Source of the DNA: Diphasiastrum complanatum
Lineage: Eukaryota; Streptophyta; Lycopodiopsida; Lycopodiales; Lycopodiaceae
Length of the DNA stretch: 64,000 bases
Direction: 5' to 3'
Assembly: GCA_029204225.1 (NCBI GenBank)
Contig: CM055099.1
Coordinates: 69,233,349-69,297,348 of the forward strand
The notes beneath the pieces were generated by a model. The model saw only the letters and a program-made list of their open reading frames with translations. It was not told the DNA's origin and searched no databases. Positions 56,651 through 64,000 of this stretch are shown one piece after another. The position numbers and the translations under genes are program-made. Numbering within the stretch: the first letter of the stretch is position 1; every line of letters starts with the position of its first letter.

Positions 56651-58120
56651 TCGTTAAATGGATGAGACTCCTTGGACGTGCGACATCATATCCTTTTTAT
56701 AGCATGGACACATTCTATCGATGGGGCATTTTAAGCCTGAACAACAACGCTTCAAATCAGATTGCACTTCACGATGTGTGATGACCCAACTAGAGTTACA
56801 TAACTCATACTCTCAAAATTTAAGTCGTCCAATGTCTAGTAAATGGCTTATTTATCACAAGTGCATGAACCTACTCTCAAAATTTCAAGTCGTGTGATGT
56901 CCACCAATACATACATTGTTTATTGTAAGCAGTGCATAAAGTCATTCATAACTCTTTAGATTTGTCTTAATATCCATAGATATACAAACAATGTTCTAGA
57001 CACATTGTTCCGAACTTCTTATAATGCCTTGTATCGCCAACTTTTGAATCTTGCTATTATTGCAACTACGGTTGCCAACCTCTACATGTAACTAATCACT
57101 TTCCTCTTTTGCAACCCTCCCTAAAGGCTTTCACATACAAATGGTAGCATTTAGTCACCTCATGTGACCAACTCTTTGGATCCATGCACCTCGCTTGATC
57201 TCCTTTCGATGCCCTTGATGCATATGAACCTCATAGTTCCCTTTAGGTTTGTGGCTACACAGGTTTCCAAAACAAGCTTTGGCAACTACTTCCCTAATCA
57301 TATAAGGTCATATAAGGCCAAACACTATATCAAACTTTTTCATCATCTCAACTTACAAGAACTAGTGACTGAAAGTTGTGATAAGATTGCAACATTTTCC
57401 TTTTCCATAAAAGGAATGCAAAATGGATCTTTACAGAAAGAATTTGCTGAAAAACAGAACATTGTGCTTGCTTGTTCATGAGACATTTCAGCTACATGAC
57501 AAATCACGTATAATATTATTTTGCAAGATGCTTCTTTGGAATTGCCTTATGTCAAGAACCTCACTTGTATGACTTTCGTGGCGCCTTCATCTCATTTGTC
57601 ATGGTTGATGGGCACTCCCAAAATCCTGACCGTATCATATGACAACCTAGGCAGTGTTATATATACTTCTAGAAGTGTATGATTTTGCCTTCTATTAAGG
57701 TCATTCATTGTAGCCTTGCTCATTCCACTCAAGGGGATCCCAGCCTAGTATTTGACATCTATTGTACTTCAATTTGTGGCTTCTCATCAAGAAAACATTC
57801 ATTCAGCATGTTCCTCTTCAGCGTGATACACAGCAATATGAATAACAGAATAGCAACTACCACATCAACACATGAAGGAATATTAGTCCGTACATGTAAC
57901 GACTTTTCACATCGGACAACGAGAGGCTCAATTGGATGACTTTGGATATTCAGCACGCACCATAACCTCTTAAAAGTTCAACTTCACACTTTACAAAACT
58001 CATCAGTTGCTTTTTTTTATCATGTGAATGAGAAAACCACGATAAGGTATGGGTTGCTCTAGCTTCTAAGAGACAAAAGTCAATAAGTGGTCTTTAAGCA
58101 TTAAAATATTAAACCTAGTT
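56651..58120. other. Intron, no gene seen
   Basis: Short frames only. Some of this may be unrecognisable copia sequence upstream of the RT remnant. Confidence 0.4.
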
Positions 58121-58138
58121 TACATCCTTTCATTTCTC

Positions 58139-58393
58139 ATGACTCATCTTATCTCACTTAGATTCAATCTAAGTGAGTATGATCCTTCTTTGTACATCAA
58201 GATTGTAGATAGCAATATGGTCATTCTAATTATTTATGTAGATGATATTATTTTAAGTGGAAGTTGCATGAAGCTTATTGAAAACACAAAAAGAGCACCA
58301 GGGAGAGAGTTTAAGATTCAAGATCTAGGAGATCTCCATTACATCATAGCTTTTGGTGTGTTAGACCTCATAAATTTCCAGGTACACTTGTGA
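58139..58393 (+). pseudogene. Ty1/copia reverse transcriptase remnant
   Basis: FNLSEYDPSLYIKIVDSNMV, then ILIIYVDDIILSGS and FKIQDLGDLHYIIAFGV match the copia RT core including the YVDD box. Only about 85 codons survive, with no neighbouring integrase or RNase H. Confidence 0.8.
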
Positions 58394-61300
58394 ATATGCT
58401 AATGGTTGAATTTGGAGCAAATTATGATTTAAATTAGCACAGTTAGTGTAGGTTGCTTACACTTGGCATGATGGTAGCTGAACTTAGAGAAAATCATAAA
58501 CAAATTTGTTCATCCAAAGGGGTCTTGATCAGGTAAAGCTTAACATTCCATTTCCAAGAACTTTCACAGAAAGGTTTGATTGAGGTTTTTCTTGGAAGTG
58601 TGAGAAAAATGTTTATTGTGAAACAGTATAAGGGCCACATAAAAGAAAAAATCAAGGGCCACATAAAAGATAAAATCAATGCATGTTTTCACTTTACAAA
58701 ACAGTCTTTCTTTTTCTATTCGAAGATTCACTGTTGAACTGACCAAAGAGGACAAGGTAAAGAAAGAATGAAATTCATTAGTCATCACTTTCTCTCAACC
58801 ATAAGCAACATGCTGCTACTTAACCTGCACTTTATACCAGAATATGCAGGTGTATAAATGTGTCTTCCAGTCACATTTCACATGGTAACATTTTGGAAGC
58901 ACCAATGTTCTTCTTTCCCAATAACAAAACATGCCCAAACAAAACAAAATGTTCACAGTTCTTGCATACCTGTAATATCTATATTGGAAAAGAGGACGTG
59001 GCCGCCTACGTACTGTATTGGCAGAAGCATCGCCATCCCTTCAAATATAAGACCCACATAAGGAAAAAGTAAAGTTAGAACTAGATAATACAGACCACCT
59101 CAGATAAAAAGGAGTATAGTGACTACTGTCAAAGGCTATTGCCATCCCTTTCAACCCATAATACTCATCCGCAGGAAGTGGATTGTACAACATTCAGTAG
59201 TGCATCATGCCTCTTTGGTAAAGGTAATGTGTCTCTAAAAGTGAACAAGTACTTATCTTACAGCTCTGCTAGAACAAGAGACTGCCAAATAGAATAAACA
59301 AAATGCTATGTTAGTTTCTGCTTAACAATGTACCGTGTTCAAATTGCACTTCTTCCTTATTCTCTTAAAAACTTATATAGAATGCTCTCAAAAACTTTGA
59401 TGTTAGATCTTTGACAAGTTGACCATGTTACATCTATAAAGCATGAAATAATGAGTCTATGGCTAAAAGCAGCACCAAATATGTCAATCCATAAATCAGC
59501 GTCTTATGAGAAGTTATCCTCTTGCTTTGAAGGTAGGTAGAAACCAAACACTTCAAGCACACTTCATATGCGTGGTAAAAATTATCCGAACGTATAGATG
59601 CTTTTCCCAAATTTCGAAAAGATCATTAAAAAAACTTCTTAGTATGATATCAAAGACATACTCTTTAACAATTACACAACGAAATGACATAGGTTTACAG
59701 AGCCTATTACCATGCAAAGCTTGCAATGTCTTTCAAATAAGTGAAAAATCTCAAAATTGAATTCTTAGTATAACATGTATTAAGCCGCATAGCAAGGAGA
59801 GCCAGTGACCAAAAGCAAGGAATTTTCAAAACTTGTGACAGGTAAAGTACACACTAGGAGAGTTTCATAGGAGCCGTCCAGCGTATTTATGAGCTGAAAG
59901 GACCCTTACAGACATAAAACGGTGACGGAAATATAAAATGTACTTTGAAAAGGAAGGTTACTGACACGTTTGAACTTTGAAACATCCTCATTTGTAACAG
60001 CAAGCAGACATTACTATAATTTGAAGGAAAGCTTGCACACTGATAGCTTCAAATCCACTTTTTTGTAAGGGGCTTGATTGAATTTGCTGCAGTTTTGGTC
60101 TTGGGGATAGAATCGCAATTCTATTTGTCATTGTACTTTTCACTACAATGGTGACAATTTCATCCTATTTGCATTTCAGAATTTTTTATATCTAGGTGCT
60201 GAAGAATTTCCATACTTTCATCATTTGGAGTAGGAGGAGGTAGAGTGCTAGAAACCCTAGCTTTGTTATGACTTTTTTCTTATTACAAATTCAAAAAGGT
60301 ATGTGATTGATACAAAATGCAATCAAATGATTATGTGCTTGTTGAAGAAGTAGCACAAAAAATTTCAAAACTTCCATGGCTGAAAGATACTCCAGCACAA
60401 AAGAGTATATTAATATTTTTGGAGATACTTGAAGAAGAAAATAGGGTTGAAGAATGAAGAATGTGCAAGCTACGCATTAACGTCACATATATGGCATCAA
60501 ACAATAGACTGTGAAATGGTGATTAAATAGTAATATGATATAACCAACCTGACATTGCAACTTGCAAGTTCTACTACAGATGAGCACTATTAGGCATCTT
60601 CTACAAAGACGCACAAGGACATCATAATCTGACAAAACTGTAGCACGACTAGTAGAGAGCCTATCTATCCTAGTCCGGTGGCCCTTGTAATGACACTAAG
60701 CAGGTACCACATCTGGAACATCCTGAAATTCATACGTAGGCAGAATAAACAATGGATATGTGTACCTAAGTTGTCTGGATTAACAATGGATACATGTACC
60801 TCAGTTGTCTGGATTAACAGTAAATAAATGTATCTCGGCTGTCTGCAGATCAGACTCGCACATTGCATCACCTGAATCTTGAGTCAATGCCTGATCTGTG
60901 TCATATGTGCAAGTGCGTGTCTTTTGATCAGTAGAAACTACTGTCCAATGGTCCCTTCTTATAGTAGAGAGGAGGATCTTGGCCTCTGAATCCTATTGGT
61001 CAATTTTTGCCTCTCTTTTTATTCAAATTTTAAAAGAGTGTGAGAACCATCAAAATTGGAGGAAAACCCAACTTTATTCACTAAGTTGATATTTAGTCCT
61101 TACGACATTAAAATTCCCACAAAAAGGCCTAAAGTCCTTTTATTGACTTTTAACTAATCAATCAAATAACTACGTGATCATCGGGTTGGACTTACACACG
61201 TAGGGTACCAAATCCCTCTCACTTATTAACTAGGATTAGGCTTGCCTTGGGATCCGCAAACCCTCCAACAGTAGTGGGTTTCTTTCCTTGCACTCTAACT

Positions 61301-61665
61301 GATACAGTCACAACTCTCAATGTGTCGGCCACAACCCTCAATGATACAGTCAAAACTATGTTTCAAACTGTCAAGTTTGGCACTCAACTCGTAAACCTTC
61401 CGCATAGCAAGTCGCAACTTCTCAAGATCAAGGAACATGATGATTGTTGGAAATTAAGTCCACAGTTTACTCCTTGGTGATAACTCATTTTTATTTGGGT
61501 ATGAATTAATTTTTAAGATCCTGTGACTGAGAACGCATGAGCTGTGAATCCATTTCTGCATTAACAATCTTTTAGACCGTGCTTGCTAGTAGCAGCCCAT
61601 AACAACGGGGAAGTTGTTTCGCAAATATTTCCTTTCTCTTTCTCCGTTCCGTCCTCTCACCCTTA
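58394..61665. other. Intron, mostly unassigned
   Basis: AT-rich, with no gene recognised apart from a small tandem repeat (60748-60846). The right end may be a copia LTR preceding the gag remnant. Confidence 0.4.
60748..60846. repeat. Three imperfect 34-bp tandem repeats
   Basis: Units AACAATGGATAyrTGTACCT...GTTGTCTGGATT at 60748, 60782 and, diverged, 60816. Confidence 0.7.
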
Positions 61666-61669
61666 CAGA

Positions 61670-62140
61670 TTGATTTCAGAGCGCAGCTCACTAAGCCGAG
61701 AGGTTACTTTGTATAGTTGTTTAGATTACTGTCAGTTCAGAATGTGTCTCACTGGTAACTCGTCTTCTTCATCCTCCAGTGAAGTTAGAATCATTGATAG
61801 ATTCAACGGATCTAAGTTCTAAATCTGGAAACTAAAACTCCGGATGATGCTTATAGGATCACCTCATGTTTCTATTGATGTGTTGATCGAATTACATACA
61901 TATGAGCAATTTTCTCCAAGTTAGAAGATGTGATATGTGTTTTGTGTCTATCTTCTAAAGGGTGTGAAGGTTAGTAAACATAAAGAGTATGTGCAGGCTC
62001 CTATCTCAAGATGCTTATACAAGGTATGCACCCAATGTGTCGTACTGTCCTCTATACAAAGAAATGAAATAATCAGATGTTTACTTATGGCCACTCCAGA
62101 ACATATGGGCAAAAAGTTGATATGTTCATGTGAGTGATTC
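61670..62140 (+). mobile_element. Ty1/copia gag remnant with degenerate primer-binding site
   Basis: A TTGATTTCAGAGC sequence at 61670 resembles the plant primer-binding site. Then IIDRFNGSKF, stop, IWKLKLRMMLIGSP (61787-61865), which resembles the start of copia gag ('KFDGxNFxxWKxKM'). Frames are broken. Confidence 0.5.
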
Positions 62141-62425
62141 TCATTCATACTGTGATGACTGAAAGTGATATTTTGGTGTAGGTTGATGTATCTCTAGGGT
62201 CTTTATCCATAGACAACCTAGCATCAGAGCTTGCTTGACAAATCCTAGCATGGAATAAAAGCATATAATGTGTATGTGCCAAAAGTGCAACAAGGTATCA
62301 AAGTGTGCTTGAATTCTCACACTCATAATCACCTTGAGATAGATTGTCAAGAGCACATTTAGATATTCTCATCATTCAAAGAATATGAAAGCTATTATGA
62401 CAGGACTTCCTCACTCTATTACTAT

Positions 62426-62601
62426 AGCTTCTAACTGGGCATATGGAAACTGGTTACATAGTTACTATCCAAGGTGTCCTACAGTATAGTTTGTATTACA
62501 ACAGGGTTCCTGAATCCTCACTGTATAGATATAGCTTCCAACTGGCCATATGGAAACCCGTGACATAGTTAGTATCACATTTATCCTACAAAACAATTGG
62601 T
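62426..62601. repeat. Two spaced imperfect repeats of about 65 bp
   Basis: AGCTTCTAACTGGGCATATG at 62426 and AGCTTCCAACTGGCCATATG at 62533 begin similar stretches. Confidence 0.6.
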
Positions 62602-63161
62602 TGTGCTCGGAATATGTCTAATGTTTCTTCAACTTGAATCAGGTCACCTCCTGGTAGTTTAAGCATGAGCTAATCTCCAGAATTGCTAGTGATTAATCAT
62701 TACCATCAATCGAAAATTTCCAAACGGAAAGAACTTTATTAAGAAAGATCGATAAGGATGAAAGCACCCTCTCAATAGAAACTCATTTATAGGACATACT
62801 TATAACAAAAACTCACAAAATGTGAATTGAGACAGAAACTCCAACAGCCCCAGCGGGCCAGCCCTAATCGTTCCTTTTAGCAGCCCATGTATGATGTTGG
62901 CTACAATGAACCCTCGATTCCTAGACTGCCTAACCCGTTTAACCTTGCAGCCAATAAAGGTACTAAGTTCATGACAAAAAATGCCTTTAACACAGGCTTT
63001 AGTTCATGGGATGGTAGCAGAAAATCAAATGATGGACTTCAAAACACAGACCAACACTATCTCTAACATAGTCATTACAGATGGCTTATTAGGGTTTTTG
63101 AAAGAAAACGTTCAAATTATTGCAATAAAGCAATTTTTCTTGCATAGACTGAAATGCCTAC
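62602..63161. other. Host intron, no element recognised
   Basis: Nothing that I can assign before exon 2. Confidence 0.4.
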
Positions 63162-63416
63162 CAGCCTGTATATGGGGATTTAAGGCGCTTTGAAGCTGCA
63201 ACAGCCCGCAGATGAGACTTTGCAGCTGCTGGCTCTGTGATTGTTGTCATTGTTGAAGGCCTCAATAGTTTCTCACCAACAATCTCAACGCTCAGCTTTT
63301 TCTGCCCAGCTTTCCCAGGAAAATCACTTCCTCTAGACCCAGCTTTCAGCAAAAGCGATGCTGCTCCTTTTTCCAGGTTATGAACATGTTCTACATGTGG
63401 TCTGGCTATACCCCCA
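63162..63416 (-). CDS. Host gene exon 2 of the window
   Basis: The peptide contains GGIARPHVEHVHNLEKGAAS and TEPAAAKSHLRAVAASKRLK, a basic, probably flexible region. The exon ends TG|GTAGGC, leaving two bases that complete a Cys codon with the T opening the next exon, so the join across an 8.3-kb intron is in phase. The 5' boundary is uncertain: the reading frame extends to 63445 behind a good TTTGTGCAG acceptor, but only an acceptor at 63417 (GTCAG) fits the strong donor of the preceding exon. Confidence 0.75.
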
Positions 63417-63620
63417 CTGACTTTCCCATGCAAATTATCAATCAACTGCACAAATGTTATGTAAATTCACCAATATTCTTGCCGCATGACTATTCAGCCA
63501 AGTGATTGCTTAGCAATTCTTAAAAGCAAGTAAAATCATGTTAGAAAACTAAGTCTTCAAAAGAAACTTGTCACAGTAGCTTTTCTAAAACATTCTCATC
63601 CAGTAAGACACTCTTACTAC

Positions 63621-64000
63621 CTGTCCGTCATGACAGGTGATGGTGCCCAGATCTGCTTCCCCTTTCTATGCACCCAATGCCAATTTAACACATTGGCTGC
63701 AATAAAATCTCCATTTTCATCGCCGATATCTTCAAGATTGGACAAATGCCCAGGTGAAGTAGCAGTCGAACCTTTTTCTTCAACAGATTCCCTTGCAACG
63801 TCGTCCTTTGCTAAATACTTTGTACTAAAAGATCGACTATGAGTGGAAGAAAGAGATGGCATATAAGACTTTGAAGTTCTTCCTGTCATACTCGATGACT
63901 GGAATGAATAGCCTGGAAGATGGCGAGCAACCACAGCCCGAACATATGTCAAGGACTTGAGAAGTGCTTCAGAAGCAAACACTGATGTAGTTGAGCCAGG
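63621..64000 (-). CDS. Host gene exon 1 of the window (5' end outside)
   Basis: The frame is open from the window edge to a donor AG|GTAGTA after base 63621. The peptide contains LLKSLTYVRAVVARHLPG, then a Ser/Thr-rich stretch (residues about 35-60) and an acidic patch, ending HWVHRKGKQIWAPSPVMTD. No signal peptide can be judged because the start is missing. The donor leaves two bases (AG), which matches an acceptor at 63417 but not the stronger-looking acceptor at 63446. A weaker donor (CCT|GTCATG, last exon base 63635) would match the latter. The exact junction is therefore uncertain. Function unknown. Confidence 0.75.

Overview
This is plant nuclear DNA. It holds most of one multi-exon, minus-strand gene whose introns are filled with transposable elements. 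Nine coding exons on the minus strand (64000 down to 19145) show GT-AG boundaries and, apart from one doubtful junction near 63.5 kb, join in phase. The protein looks, from memory, like a conserved land-plant protein with no assigned function (Arabidopsis At3g12590 type). Both gene ends lie outside the window. Introns reach 20.5, 10.6 and 8.3 kb. Large AT-rich introns plus LINE, Ty3, Ty1 and hAT-type remains suggest a fern or gymnosperm-like genome; that lineage guess is inference only.

The dominant content is a family of non-LTR retrotransposons (LINEs), all on the plus strand, so antisense to the host gene. They lie head to tail in three clusters (1-18491, 22758-about 41300, 44833-48390). 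Almost every unit ends in a 3' stem-loop, a TTAATAAAG-like motif and a (CT)n or (CTTT)n tract. The next unit, usually 5'-truncated, starts directly after that tract. At least four sequence families are mixed. Copy B2 (29249-34269) appears intact: ORF1 of 302 codons (basic and Pro-rich start, coiled coil, L1-ORF1p-like C-terminus) and ORF2 of about 1180 codons (AP endonuclease, reverse transcriptase, Cys/His motif). B1 (24168-29248) is nearly identical but has one stop in ORF2. A (13074-18308) and C (1021-6150) are full-length but broken. The rest are fragments, including an ORF1-only mini-element and a unit carrying an ENY2-like gene fragment.

The most interesting signal is at the ORF1/ORF2 boundary. 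In A, B, C and an old relic at 56.3 kb, ORF1 ends in UAG followed by G, then exactly six nucleotides, then a GGGG-based hairpin. In A, B and C the frame stays open from that UAG straight into ORF2, with no AUG before the first endonuclease motif. This is the layout of programmed stop-codon readthrough. A second conserved RNA structure, with compensatory changes in both stems, sits at the 3' end next to the (CT)n tail. Together these suggest a LINE that makes ORF2 by UAG readthrough, recognises its RNA by a 3' stem-loop, and inserts into (CT)n tracts, including its own tails, so building oriented arrays.

From 48.4 kb to the right edge there is intron sequence with older elements: a 223-bp hAT-type MITE with a perfect 8-bp duplication, a decayed Ty3/gypsy element (primer-binding site, CCHC knuckle, protease, RT), a LINE relic, a Ty1/copia RT fragment and a copia gag fragment. 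No tRNA, rRNA or CRISPR array was recognised.
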